64,000 bases of DNA from Agrypnia vestita (GCA_016648135.1 JADDOH010010024.1:81000-144999), one strand, 5' to 3'; shown: positions 33,531 through 44,358, counted from the stretch's first letter. Translations and numbers: made by a program. The notes: generated from the letters alone by a model not told the origin.

Positions 33531-34229
33531 TAGTAATTGGGCGATTCCATTATCGCGGGTGCAACATTTAGACGCATTTAAAGCTTCTTACTAATAAAAT
33601 AAAAAACATTTTTCATGAAATTATTCTTTGAAGGGCTACATTTTAACCTGTTCTCTCTTAATTTGTTTATAAGAATTAAAATAATATATACATATAGTCA
33701 TGAGTGAGATTTAAAGTACTATCGCGGGTGCAACAAAATCGGCCCCATCTTTCCAGATTATAGTACACAAACACAAAAGTTTGTTAATTGTGAAACATTT
33801 ATTACAATATACCTTCATATTTTGAAAAAAGATAAATCAAGCAACCGAAGTAATTAAAAAATTTATAGAAAACAAAAATAAACAATGAATTATTCACTTT
33901 TAAAGCAATCGCGGGTGCAACGCCAAATTATCGCGGGTGCAACGCGTCTAACTTCAGTGAGTATAAAAGTCATAATAAGCACAAAAATTAATTAAATAAG
34001 AGATCAAAATAATGTATATTACTAATTAGTACACTTTTTTGTTACTTAAGTTAATTATTTATTTTCAAATACGTCAATATTCGCCGAAAATTTTATCAAT
34101 ATATTATTGCCATCAATTTTGTTCTCTGGCGCTTCCAATATTGCAACAATGTCTTCGAATTGAACGTCTGCTATATTATTCACGATTTCAAGGAAGCGTT
34201 TACCATCAATTGTCTTCAGAAATTGTACT

Positions 34230-34442
34230 CTAACGTCTATCTTTCGTCTCAGGCGTTTTACCTGCTAACATCATCCCTATTATAGAAATCGCAAATCTGT
34301 TGACTTCGTTCCTCAGTTTCTGAGGCATTGCTTTAGCGGAGTCATTTTTGTTAGATACAAAACTTGCAACTTGAAATTCAGTAGTTATTCTTTTTACAAC
34401 TTTCACTGCTTTGGTGGGACTAGCGGGCGTATTACGCTTCAC
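34230..34442 (-). pseudogene. Transposon protein fragment (linker region)
   Basis: Seventy codons: RNTPASPTKAVKVVKRITTE and KLRNEVNRFAI. Basic, Ser/Pro-containing linker of the kind seen in the unnamed arthropod transposon protein at 36,276. No enzymatic motif. Confidence 0.35.
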
Positions 34443-34649
34443 TATTTTTAAATTTATTTTATTTATGTATTCATCTTAATTATTTAGTTCCGTACATAAT
34501 TATTTAGTGCGCTAATACATGATATCATTTAAACATATTTTGGTGGGAATATAAACATGATTTCTTTTAAACATATTGCATTCCATAATCTAGGCATTTA
34601 AAAGTTTTTGTAATAAAATTTTTGCACTTCTATTTAAACCTCTTTATTA

Positions 34650-34848
34650 CTCCCTTTCATTTAACTCGTAACGTCTGCTTGCTTGTCTGTCGAAAAAACT
34701 TTGTATCGATTTTTAACCCCTTTCCCATGATCAAATCGAGCTGAAACTTTGCAGGTAGACTCGTGGTGACGATAAAAAATTATCTTACAATTTTTGTTTT
34801 AAAAAAAAATAAATTATAGTATAATTGGGATTTTTCGAAATTTTTATT
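34650..34848 (+). repeat. Dispersed repeat Q, copy 2
   Basis: Partner of 6,588-6,785. It is followed by CCCAACGCGTGGGG (a small hairpin) and ACTAGT (about 34,914), which resembles a Helitron 3' end. Confidence 0.5.
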
Positions 34849-34978
34849 ACTCCCTTTTCTTAGCGTCGCCCGACTCACACCCAACGCGTGGGGTAAGCGC
34901 CAAACCTGTTTCAACTAGTAAATGAGAAATGGAGTAAAATAAAAACGTTTTTATGGGTTAGTTTTTATTCACTGTGTT

Positions 34979-35499
34979 TTAAATTGCTTTTGGCAGCCTA
35001 TCATAGATTTTAAGACCTAGACAATTTTGTGAGGTGTTTTTATTTTTCTTCTGAAGTCTTATGCTGTCGCCTTCTCTTGTATTATATGAATGAAAATCCT
35101 TATTTAGTTTCATCCTGTTATCAAAGTATTTTACCAGTGCTTTTCCCAACATGAGAGGATTGCTGTATCTAGCGCCTGTTATTTGAATTTGTTCTTCTTT
35201 ACGACGCGTTCTAGTCGCCCGCATTCTTTCTTTTGATATGATTTTGGTCAGTAATTTCAAATCTTCATCTACCTCCATTTTTCTTTTCATTACTTCTCTT
35301 CGTTTCGAATTAAAACCCCTTTCTCGATGGAGATGATGTATGCATGAAGTTCGGCATTTGCTTTCAGTTTTATTTTATATTTCCGTGAAGCAGTCTCTTT
35401 CCGATGTCGTTCTGTCATTTTAACTGATCGTTCTATAAAAAAGAGTGAAATCGTATCAAAAACACCTATTAAATATAAATCACTAATTACATACAGCAT
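34979..35499 (-). pseudogene. Transposon protein N-terminal fragments
   Basis: Two adjoining minus frames: 35,290-35,499 includes MTERHRKETASRKYKIKLK (a basic start near 35,418), and 34,979-35,290 has basic ERMRATRTRRKEEQ and a tail YNTREGDSIRLQKKNKN that looks more like the end of a LINE pol. The first suggests the start of the element's own protein, the second a LINE scrap. Not functional. Confidence 0.35.
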
Positions 35500-36179
35500 A
35501 TATTATCATTCGAGGCTTCATAAATCAATAAAATATGATAAAGGATACCATAATGTTAGGAGTCAAAAATGTTACACACGCGATATAAATATCACGATCG
35601 CGGGTGCAACCAATTTGAGTTAACGTTTATTTCAATTCAAATTACAACATAATCTCAATTAAGTTTGATTTAAGTCTTAATTTGATTTCTTCTTACTTTT
35701 ACAAAGTTTCAAAACGTTAGCATTTTATTTCTGTGAGAAAACCAAACTTTTATAACTTTTATATCGCGGGTGCAACAGGCTAATAATAGCTTCTTGTAAT
35801 CATTAATATAAAAAAAACTAATAACAGGTGCTTACATGTTTTTGCGGGAACACGTATATGAATGTTATCACTACAAAATTAACTGGTAAAATATAACTGC
35901 AAACTGACTGTAACAGCTATTTTGCGCAAGTGTTGCCAGGCACCAATTTTCAGATTGAATCAAACATTCTTATGTCAATGTTTCGAAGCGTGTGAAAAAT
36001 TTAAATATTAACTTAGATATAAAATAATAGTTTTTTTATTAAATTTAGAAGTTATTCTTTGTATGAGAAACAAAAAACGTAACTAATACTGTGATTTAAA
36101 AATTGATGTCGAGAATCGTCTCTAGCGGAATCGCCCAATTGTATTTTCATAAAAGTTATTTCATATGGTTTTCACCTTC

Positions 36180-36662
36180 TTGCCAAAGTAAACAAACTAC
36201 AGGTTTATTTATTCCCGGTTGTGCAAATGTTTCATTAAACATTACAAGTTTTCTTGAGAAAAATAAATCTTTTGTTTATAATTTTGACAATGATATCACT
36301 TTTTGCATGTCCACTATATAAATAACAGTCTTTCTAATTGGATCACTAGCATTTTTTTGATCTTCAGTCAAATGCTGTCTAGATATTTTTTTATTTAAAA
36401 TATGCTGGAAAATTTTTCGACAGATGTCGCAGTTCGTACATTCAGAACAGTTGTGAATATCATGTACGTCTTGGTTCGTTTCCTGAACAACTGGATCTGT
36501 TTTCGGTTCAACTCCTCGGAGAGCAGATCTTGCATTTGGATGGGAACGCTTTGTTCTTTGCATTTGGTGCAGATGTCTTAAACGGGGCATGCTTTTGCTA
36601 TATTCTTGTTTTAATAATATTGTAGAATGAAGCCAAAGTATTGAGACGAATGTCGGAGTCAT
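36180..36662 (-). pseudogene. Transposon protein, middle region with Cys motif
   Basis: The minus strand reads HNCSECTNCDICRKIF (Cys cluster), then IYIVDMQKVISLSKL and, after a break, a FNETFAQPG-like piece near 36,240. C-x2-C-x2-C with (V/I)DMQKV and FNETFA form an order I know from unnamed arthropod DNA-transposon proteins. The remainder would follow but an element (33,539-36,136) lies there. Confidence 0.4.
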
Positions 36663-37139
36663 ACAACTTCATTACTGACTTTTGTTTACTACAGCATGGA
36701 CAAGTCATGACATGTTCAGTCGTTGGCGTATTATAATATATACACGTTATTCCCATACTAGCCGACTTTCATATGTACAAATATTGCATTGAAAGAGACA
36801 ACAAATCACGGCACACTTAGTTCACAAACGCTCTGTGTGTAGACAGGTAATTTGAAGTCACGGTGACTAAAATAACATACTCATTCTTACAATAGGTACG
36901 ATACTGTTCCTTTTTCTCTTTTTTTGGGACTTTTTTTCGGCGTAGCGTTGCGCCCAGTCACAAAGAAGGTCCGTTCGATAACAAATGCAAGTAAGGCAAT
37001 TACCTTACTTTTGAGTTGCCAAGATTTCACGCTTGTAATGTATCTACAGTTTATTATATCGCTGTGTCCAGTAGTATTCAGCTTACGGCCGCGTGACACG
37101 GCGCAATATTAGATCAAAACGATGTAACCTTATAGATGT
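36663..37139. other. No gene recognised
   Basis: Short overlapping frames at 36,887-37,112 on both strands have no motif. Confidence 0.45.
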
Positions 37140-37260
37140 GTTACGATAGAACGCTGCAAGCATAGGTTGTAACGTTTAGTCATTTAGGGATAGTGTTGAT
37201 GCGGGGTGTAATGTAACGATAAAACACTGCAAGCATGGGTTATGTTGTTTAGTCGTAAAA
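37140..37260 (+). repeat. Two GTTTAGTC units in tandem
   Basis: GAACGCTGCAAGCATAGGTT and AAACACTGCAAGCATGGGTT each lead into GTTTAGTC, about 78 bp apart. With 32,580 and 32,846 they form a four-copy set. Confidence 0.6.
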
Positions 37261-37529
37261 GTACATTTTTTTCATACGATGCAGTCAGTTAGCATGTGAT
37301 GTCATAAATGAAAATTTAATTTATTAGATCCTCTTGTTTCCAGCGTGGGTTTGTTTAGTTCATAAATACCATTCAAATACTGATTTTCGCACCATAGTCT
37401 GGCGATTGTCGGCGTACCGACTGTCGAGTTGCATGGTCACGTTTTGCAGCTACCGGAAATACCAGCGCAAGTAACTTTTTTTTATTACAATTCCTTGACT
37501 ATTTTTACTCCATAAATATAAAAAAAAAA

Positions 37530-37850
37530 TGTTTATAGGGGTATGGGGAGGGGTAAAGAGGGAGGGGGAAAATGTCACATGTTATCTGCCGGGCCTAAAC
37601 AGTAAGTATGCAAAATTTGAGTCAAATCAGTTGAATGGTACAGATTTGCAGGGAAAATATATCAGGGGTGGAGGAGGGATGAAGACGGAGGGGAGAAATG
37701 TCACTTATGTTATCCGCCGGGACCTAAATAATAAGTATTAGTCAGTTCGGTGAACAGTACTAATTTGCATGGAAAATATATCAGGGAGGAAGAGGATGGG
37801 TAAAGAGAGAGGGGGGGAATGTCACTTATGTTACTTGCGTTTTTAACAAA
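37530..37850 (-). repeat. Family P purine-rich tandem units (~125 bp)
   Basis: Two and a half copies of GGAGGGG ... AATGTCACNTATGTTA ... GTATGCAAAATTTGAG ... GAAAATATATCAGGG. Same family as 1,139-1,625 and 60,663-60,965. Confidence 0.8.
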
Positions 37851-37999
37851 TAAATCCATTTTCAAATTGATTTCCTTAAAAGGCCAAAATTCGATAATTT
37901 AATCTTCGGAGATATCATAACCAATTGAGAGCCATTCACTACTTCCAGTTTAGCATTTCTTGACAAATAAAATTCAATGACCGAAGGTTAGCATTTATC

Positions 38000-38094
38000 A
38001 ATGAATAAGCTTGTCTCGTGGACAACAAGATATTCAACAACTTATCCATGAATAAGCTTGTCTCGTGGACAACAAGATATTCAACAACAAAAAC
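38000..38094. repeat. 47-bp tandem duplication
   Basis: ATGAATAAGCTTGTCTCGTG ... TTCAACAAC occurs twice without a visible difference in the core. Confidence 0.85.
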
Positions 38095-38439
38095 GAAGCT
38101 AAACTTTTGAATACTAACAAGGGAAATAACATTTAATAAATTTATTCTGCAGATACTTTCCTTGTTTAATTTTTTTATATCGTTTAAATTAGAGATGAAA
38201 CGGATATCCGGTAACTATCCGGTATCCGGCCTATTTTTACTATCCGGCCGGATATCGGATAATATCTTACTATCCGGCCGGATACCGGATATTACCTCAA
38301 TTGCGAAATTTTCACAAAATTATCGCCAGTAAATTGATAAAGGAAGATACTTGCAGGCAAATAAAAACTATGCAATCATAGAAAAATTGTTTATTATTTA
38401 TTTAATCAACAAATTTGTTAGTATTCAAAATTAACCAAT

Positions 38440-38900
38440 GGCAAATTAAGATAGATGAACATTAGTTTCTCTGCATTTTGAGGGAATAAGTGATTGCTCT
38501 TGTTTTGCTAACACGATCGGCTTCAAAAAATCGTCTATGTGCTGATACAAGGAGCTGAAAACTAAATTCTGGCAAACTTTATCAAATTTGGATACTGTTT
38601 TGAATTAGCTGACCACCAAATATAATGGTCACGACTACGATTGATTCGAACTCTCTTCAAATAATAGTCAATCTCGCTTGCAATTACGTTATTTTCTTGA
38701 TCCTGACACTGACTATTATTTTCATTTGCCACTTCGTCGAAACAATCCCGAAATGTATCGTGAGCTTCACGAGTGACAGTTGATCATTTGATTAGTGACA
38801 GTCTCGTCACTTCTGTTTCTCTTAGCAGGCGTAGGAGATGACGATAAACTTCCACTGTTGGAAGATTCATCGCAAGACATTTTTATAAATTCCAACAAGA
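38440..38900 (-). pseudogene. hAT transposase C-terminal relic
   Basis: One frame reads ASEIDYYLKRVRINR and IWWSANSKQYPNLIKFAR, then stops; another continues RFFEADRVSKTRA. E-x-D-x-YL followed by WW-x-x-x-x-x-x-YP-x-L is the hAT dimerisation region. Frameshifts break it. Confidence 0.7.
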
Positions 38901-39617
38901 TCTTCTGTCGGGCTCCTTCTGGTGATTTCTGGTTTTCAAGTTAATAAAATCATGAAGTCATATTATTTTTCTTCTGACAGAAAGCACTAAGTCATGTCAT
39001 GCTTTCTGCAGGATTTTTGCCACTAGATAGTGTAGTAGATCATTATTCAAACTAAGCAGTCAACAAAATTTAATACTGATTTTCGAATACTGGTAACGAA
39101 AAATTTATTACTTTATTAATATTGAACATTCCTTAATTATTCTAGTACAGATTTATTTATCATCATAATGTTAGCTTTCCACTCGTACGAAAACGTTTTC
39201 TGCATACACAATTGATCATTTCTAAGACAATAAAAATGAATTTTTCGGCTGCGGCCTGTCGAATATTGCTTTTATTTTCTTAATAATTGTAAATAATGTT
39301 CACTTTACTACTTTTATACGAGAACAAAGGTTCTATCTAAGTTATCGTCCTAAAAAATTGTAGTCTAGCATATACATTCTGATAGAAATGAATAATAAAA
39401 ACCGACAATTGCGAAAAAAAGCTGAATAACGCATTTGCAGTAGATTTCCAGCCTCAGTGCCTTCTGTCCAGTATAATAAATATACTCTCAATATGTAGGT
39501 AGATGATATAAATGTATCTTTCATCAAAACCCGGTAGCCTAATTGAAGTCATATTTTTTCACCAAATAATTAAATAAATCCAAAACAAAAGATAAATGGG
39601 CCTAGCGTATATGAGGG

Positions 39618-39900
39618 GTATAAAAGCAAAGGCTACAATATGCCATTAAGGCGTTTCTGAGATAAATACAAAACAACTTGACAGTTGTGGCCTACTAAAG
39701 GATTCTAAGAAATATGCATTTGCCACTTCAATTTTCCTGTAAAGAAGTATAAAAGCAAAGGCAAAAATATCCCATTAAGGCGTTTTTGAGATAAATACAA
39801 AACAACTGTCATTACTCAAGGATTCTATGAAATGTGCATCTGATTGTGTAATAAATAAGTTTAAAACAATTGCCACTTCAATTTTCCTCTAATAGTCGTG
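39618..39900. repeat. ~128-bp direct duplication
   Basis: GTATAAAAGCAAAGGC ... CATTAAGGCGTTT ... ACAAAACAACT ... TTGCCACTTCAATTTTCCT occurs twice with small differences and one inserted segment in the second copy. Confidence 0.7.
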
Positions 39901-39937
39901 TATAAATAAATATTTTAAATGTGGATATTGCTGTGTT

Positions 39938-40105
39938 GCTAGCAAATAGTGCACATTACTGCTTTTGTTAATTATATAATCTTTGCCATGATGCTAGCAA
40001 ATAGTGCACATTACTGCTTTTGTTAATTATATAATCTTTGCTATGATGCTAGCAAATAGTGCACATTACTGCTTTTGCTAATTATATAATCTTTGCTATG
40101 ATGTT
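39938..40105. repeat. 55-bp satellite, three copies
   Basis: Units begin GCTAGCAAATAGTGCACATT at 39,938, 39,993 and 40,048. The copies are almost identical, so expansion is recent. Confidence 0.9.
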
Positions 40106-40659
40106 TCATTCTAAAAACGACATCAAATCTCACTTTAGTATGAAGCGGCTTTTTTGTCACGTGATAAATCTTTAGGAGTTGATTAGTTGAAGTGGATATA
40201 GCTATATTTGTTTTGAATAATGATTTGGAAATATGATTTTGAAAGGGATAGATCAATATTTCCCATAAAATCTCGATTTCAGTAAATTCCAAATTCCACG
40301 ACGACAGTGAATTTAAAAAAATATTTTGGATATTGCTGCCTTTGCTTTTATACACCTCATATGTAACAGAAAATATGGATAATGGATGACGAATCTGCTG
40401 TTTTCCCCTCGCCACCACGAGAATTTGCACAGTAAATAAACGGCATATTTGTTATTATCACTACTGATATCAAAATATTGCCAAATAGGCGATCTGTTTC
40501 ATTATCAACATTTTTTTTATTATCTTCTAATATACAAGTTAAAATTATAACAATATAACGAGTGAGCGCAGCAAACAGCATCCGGATATCCGGCGTAGAG
40601 GCTCGCCGGGTATCCGGTATCCGGCCAAATCACTATCCGTTACATCTCTAGTTTAAATC

Positions 40660-41315
40660 AGCACAAAGTAAATTTGGCTATCTGAAACTGTTCTCAGTTT
40701 TGGTTTTTCTTTGGAATTGGAGGAAACAGTCAGCAATACTGGTTACGTAATGTAATATGAGTTACAAAATACGGATAAAATTTAATTTAGCAATAAAATA
40801 TCATAAATATGTTTTGCACCTGGGCAAGTATTAAGGTAATCTGAAATCAAATGTAAACTTATGTTGAATTTAATGAAATGTTATTAATGTATTTTTGTGT
40901 TAAGTTCCGCCTTGAAACAACAGTTCAGTTGGACTTTGCTTTTTTGGAGTTTGCTCAAGGCGGTATATTGTATATCATCAAAAAGGGATTTTTTTTTAAA
41001 TGAAGTCAACTAGGATACTTTTTACAATTAGTTATTTTTACAAATGTGCAATCTTTACCAGGGTGGCCAGGGGGAGACAGATGCAGATGTGGATGTGAGA
41101 GGTTCTGATTTTAGACCTCTCACATTATATGGTACATTTGTTTACACTTGATTCATATTTATATTGAAAAATACCTTAGTAAATTTGTTTACACTAGATT
41201 TTTATTTAAATTGATTTTTCTTTTATATTATTTGTCATAGATATTTCATTCTTTTTGCAGTAGTAATTTAGATAACTTACATAATTTCTTTTAAAATTAA
41301 TGTTTGTATATAGGT
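40660..41315. other. No gene; one perfect hairpin
   Basis: A perfect 10-bp stem (TGTGAGAGGT at 41,094, ACCTCTCACA at 41,115) has an 11-nt loop. No coding assigned. Confidence 0.45.
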
Positions 41316-41337
41316 GGTTAGGTTAGGTTAGGTTGGT
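41316..41337 (+). repeat. Interstitial TTAGG run
   Basis: GGTTAGGTTAGGTTAGGTT, three to four units of the insect telomere repeat, in the middle of AT-rich intron DNA. A two-unit run lies at about 48,859. Confidence 0.7.
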
Positions 41338-41772
41338 TACGTATATACAAAATTTTTATGGTTTCCTTTTAATCTATATAAATAAAAATGTAGATGTACG
41401 TTTGTACAAAATCGATAATCTCTGAAAGTTCTTCACCGATTACTTTGAAATTTTGGCACAACATTGCATTCGATTACGAGTATGTTTTTGTATACCTAAT
41501 TTGTTTTCATTAACCTACCTACTAATAATTTATATAAATAAAAATGTAAATTTTCGATTGTCCAAAATCATAAATCTCCTAAATTTCTTTTTGGCATAAT
41601 GTTGCATTCAAATTCGCACAAGTTATTTGAAAAAAAAGGCGCAGGTACTGACCCTTTCAATGTTGATAAATATTTAGATATAACGTTTTTCAAATTCCAA
41701 TTTTTTGATAACTCAGTCGTCTTTGCTTAAATAAAACATCAAATTGAGAAAGTGCAGCCAATCGTATCGCGA

Positions 41773-41990
41773 TATCTATACCTATAAAACTCAATGGCTG
41801 TCTGTCTGTTCTCTATCTACACCGTGTCTGATTCAACACAAATTTTGCATACTTATCCTTTAGGAAATTTCCCCCCTCCCATTCTATCCCTTCCCCTCCC
41901 CCTGATATATTTACAATGCAAATCTGTACCGTTTGACCAATCTGACTCAAAATTTGGAAACTTATTTTTTAGGACCCGACATAAGATAAT
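41773..41990 (+). repeat. Family P block in reverse, behind Helitron-like start
   Basis: Begins TCTATACCTATAAAACTCAA, then a TGTC run and pyrimidine-rich CCCCTCCC units. It is the complement of 60,663-60,965, which ends GAGTTTTATAGGTATAGA. Confidence 0.65.
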
Positions 41991-42139
41991 TGTTTTGAAA
42001 GACGCGTCCTACATGATCAGAGCAGGAATAAAGTTTTGTGTATAGTGGAAAATCCTTAAAGTGTATGTGTAAATGAGAAACAGGAAGATATGTCTGAAAT
42101 GATAGATACGCTAAAAAAGCTCAATTGCCACGAATGTGA

Positions 42140-42463
42140 TGAAGAGGTTCAATAATGGATGGATATCGACGATGAAGATCCCGGGTACCAAATTATGCAG
42201 GATAGCGAAATTTTAGACCTCATGACTAATAAGGCTGACGCCACCGCTAGCACCTCATCAACTACAAGTTCAGAATGAAGATAAAAACATAATTGGTGCT
42301 TCTGAAGCGTTTACTTGCTTAGATATTGCCTTGAATTGGTTTAAAACACAAGCTGAAAGTGACCAATATCAAATATCTGTCCTTAAAAGTACGTGACCTA
42401 GCCGCTTGTAAGCGGGTGAGCTTGCTTCGGCAGACAAAGATTGAAGATTTTTTTAAGCGTTAA
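42140..42463 (+). pseudogene. pogo/Tigger transposase C-terminal relic
   Basis: Fragments in shifting frames: WMDIDDEDPGYQIMQDSEI, SEAFTCLDIALNWF and RQTKIEDFF. The acidic D-D-P-G-(Y/F)-Q start and the closing I-x-DFF are the C-terminal tail of jerky/Tigger-type transposases. The catalytic domain is missing. Confidence 0.6.
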
Positions 42464-42599
42464 TTGTACCTAGTATATACATACATATTATAAGATTGTC
42501 TGCACTTTTTTATGTTTAATTCCTATGTGTCATTAAAGATATAAATGTAAATATGGTTTTCATTCACCTGTACGTGAATATGTATGGCTTAATCAATAC

Positions 42600-42675
42600 A
42601 GTTCGATTATCCGAAAATACCGGTTTTCCGAACACCCACGTCCCCCAATTAGTTAGGATAATCGACGCTCTACTG
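42600..42675 (-). mobile_element. Tigger-type right terminal repeat
   Basis: The segment ends GGATAATCGACGCTCTACTG followed by TA (42,676-42,677), the complement of a CAGTAGAGCGTCGATTATCC terminus. It closes the transposase relic just upstream; the left end is gone. Confidence 0.65.
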
Positions 42676-43028
42676 TACCTACTATTATACCGATGTCATA
42701 TCTTTGACAGGTAAAAGGATGCTTTTTTTGAAATGCAGCAAAATTGAATGCCCACGAGCATTGTAAAATTAAACATATTAGAAACGTGTGCTTTCTGTAT
42801 TCTTTCTTTTCCATTTAACTAGACTGAGCCACAGCAACGCGTGGCCGGGTACAGCTAGTATAGTTATAACTAAAATATTTTTTTAATCATGCAAAAAAAT
42901 TTACCCTAAATTCTTGTCTATAAGCCGGACTCGTATATAAGCCTTAGACCAAAAACCATAAGAATTTTAAAATAAAAATCTTATCATAGATAAGCCGGAC
43001 TCATGGATATGCCGAAATATATAACTAA

Positions 43029-43171
43029 GCCCCGTCGCATATTGTATCCAGCTTGCAGCCACACACGGTGTGCTCGCACGCTTTTTACGAACAAGATCGT
43101 CTACAAAATATCATCTACGCATGCACGTGACCCGTTCGTGGTCACAGACTGGGTTCAATATGCGACGGGGC
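43029..43171. mobile_element. 143-bp MITE with TAA target duplication
   Basis: Ends GCCCCGTCGCATATTG and its exact complement, flanked by TAA (43,026-43,028; 43,172-43,174), a 3-bp target of Harbinger type. It is not family M. Confidence 0.8.
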
Positions 43172-43357
43172 TAATAAGAAGGAGGAAGGTCAGTTTAAGA
43201 GATATTGGCGTCTCTCTCACTCCCCCGCATGGAACGATTGGAACGGTCAGAGTGCATTGTTTCTACTTTGGGCATTGCCGAGTTAACCGTGTGCGTAGCG
43301 ATTGAATACGTAACCTCTTTAAATAAAAAGTCATTTAAATTGTGAAACCTTGTTAAA

Positions 43358-43522
43358 ATGGATTTAAATTGTGATGATGTAAAGAAGACTTGAAAATTTT
43401 ATCCTAATCATCGAAAAATTGAAGCGGTGAGCTATGCCGAAGAGTATGGCAATGCAGCGGCGGCTAAAGAGTTCGGAACAGATGAGTCAAACATCCGGCG
43501 ATGGAAAAAACATCGTTATTAA
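43358..43522 (+). pseudogene. pogo-type transposase HTH fragment
   Basis: From an ATG, with one in-frame TGA, the frame gives IEAVSYAEEYGNAAAAKEFG and ESNIRRWKKHR. This is the pipsqueak/BrkDBD-like helix-turn-helix at the N-terminus of pogo-group transposases. The rest of the protein has been deleted. Confidence 0.7.
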
Positions 43523-43764
43523 AGCAATGCACTGATTTGTTTAATGTTTAATACTGAATCTGATGAAGAATTTGATGGCTTTAATTAATAAAAAATATAT
43601 TTTTTAAATGTATAACTTTTTTTTAATAAAAATGTACAAATTTTTTTAATCAAATTGATTTTGTGTATAAGCCGGACTTATGTATAAGCCGATATTCTTA
43701 TTTTTGCATTTTCACAACTTTTTTTCTTAGATAAGCCGTGGCTTATAGACAAGAACTTAGGGTA

Positions 43765-44209
43765 ATTGTTTTGGTGGCTCTGATATATATTATCTTGGGT
43801 AATTAATTATCTATTATTTATATGGATAATATTTTACAAATTCATACATTTCCTTAATTTTTTAAGTAATATATTCTTATACTATCATAAAATAATATGA
43901 ATAAAAATTGAATTAAAACCCAAAAATTAGATGTTAAATGTAAATAATATCAATAGTTCCTGTGTAAGAATGCATTTTCAATTTTTTAGTCCTAAAACAT
44001 AGAAAATACAAGATTTAAAATAAAAGTGTTTCTACTTTTCAGAAAAAAAAAATTGGCTTAAAAGTGGACAAATATGCTCATTTTGTATGTAAAGCCAAAC
44101 TTCAAACAACTCTGCTGTAAAATTTTTTTTTGTAGTTGTTTTGTTTTGTAAATTTGAGAAAATTCAAATCACTGTTGATATGTTTTCACTGGTCTCTTGG
44201 AAAATTTAT
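43765..44209. other. No gene recognised
   Basis: AT-rich intron sequence. Confidence 0.45.
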
Positions 44210-44212
44210 TAA

Positions 44213-44358
44213 GGGCCCGTTGTTTGAAACTTGGTTTAATGTAAAAGTTCGTTTAAAGTCTACTGCATAAAGGAACCAGGATGTTTGATTGGTGGTGAAC
44301 ACAAATATCTATGCTTTAAACAAAATATTACTATAAACCGAGTTGATGCAACCGGCCC
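44213..44358 (+). mobile_element. Harbinger-type MITE, family M copy D
   Basis: 146-bp imperfect palindrome, GGGCCCGTTG ... CAACCGGCCC, flanked by TAA on both sides. It ends only 49 bp before exon 3 of the DNTTIP1-like gene, with the splice acceptor's upstream zone between. Confidence 0.8.

Larger units (their letters stand above)
33539..36136 (-). mobile_element. Unassigned DNA element with six ATCGCGGGTGCAAC motifs
   Basis: Ends GGGCGATTCCATTA and the complement of GGGCGATTCCGCTA, with AATT on both outer sides (33,535-33,538; 36,137-36,140). The identical 14-mer ATCGCGGGTGCAAC occurs six times on the plus strand (33,552; 33,721; 33,908; 33,930; 35,597; 35,763), clustered towards the two ends. 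It holds pieces of a minus-strand protein-coding gene (34,230-35,499). It lies in intron 2 of the DNTTIP1-like gene. Superfamily unknown. Confidence 0.6.
38190..40650 (-). mobile_element. hAT element with perfect 8-bp target duplication
   Basis: GTTTAAAT occurs at 38,182-38,189 and 40,651-40,658. Ends are TAGAGATGAAACGGATA and the complement of TAGAGATGTAACGGATA. Many CCGGATA/TATCCGG motifs crowd both inner ends. The minus strand keeps a transposase C-terminus (38,440-38,900). The centre holds a duplicated ~128-bp segment (39,618 and 39,749) and a 55-bp satellite (39,938-40,105). Confidence 0.85.
41373..42858 (+). mobile_element. Helitron-like element, composite
   Basis: Starts A|TCTATATAAATAAAAATG and ends GCCACAGCAACGCGTGGC (a small hairpin) followed by CGGGTACAGCTAG|T, the CTAG|T end typical of Helitrons. 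A partial repeat of the 5' end occurs at about 41,532. A second Helitron-like start (A|TCTATACCTATAAAACTC, 41,773) precedes a family P block. A Tigger-type fragment (42,140-42,675) is inside. No helicase coding. Confidence 0.6.
42904..43762 (+). mobile_element. pogo-type element (859 bp) with HTH relic
   Basis: Ends CCCTAAATTCTTGTCTATAA and the complement of CCCTAAGTTCTTGTCTATAA with TA on both sides. Inner ends repeat ATAAGCCGGACT. It contains a nested MITE (43,029-43,171) and the transposase DNA-binding part. A reversed partial copy is at 53,522-53,690. Confidence 0.8.

Noticed and set aside
33552..35776. CRISPR-like array from six identical 14-mers
   Set aside because: Spacing is irregular (22 bp to 1.7 kb), the repeat is too short and this is eukaryotic DNA.
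36887..37112. Small genes of 62-70 codons on both strands
   Set aside because: Opposite-strand pair over the same bases without motif or conservation signal.
41058..41103. Possible extra DNTTIP1 exon after TTTACCAG
   Set aside because: Exons 2 and 3 already join in phase with the conserved family sequence, leaving no room for an insertion there.
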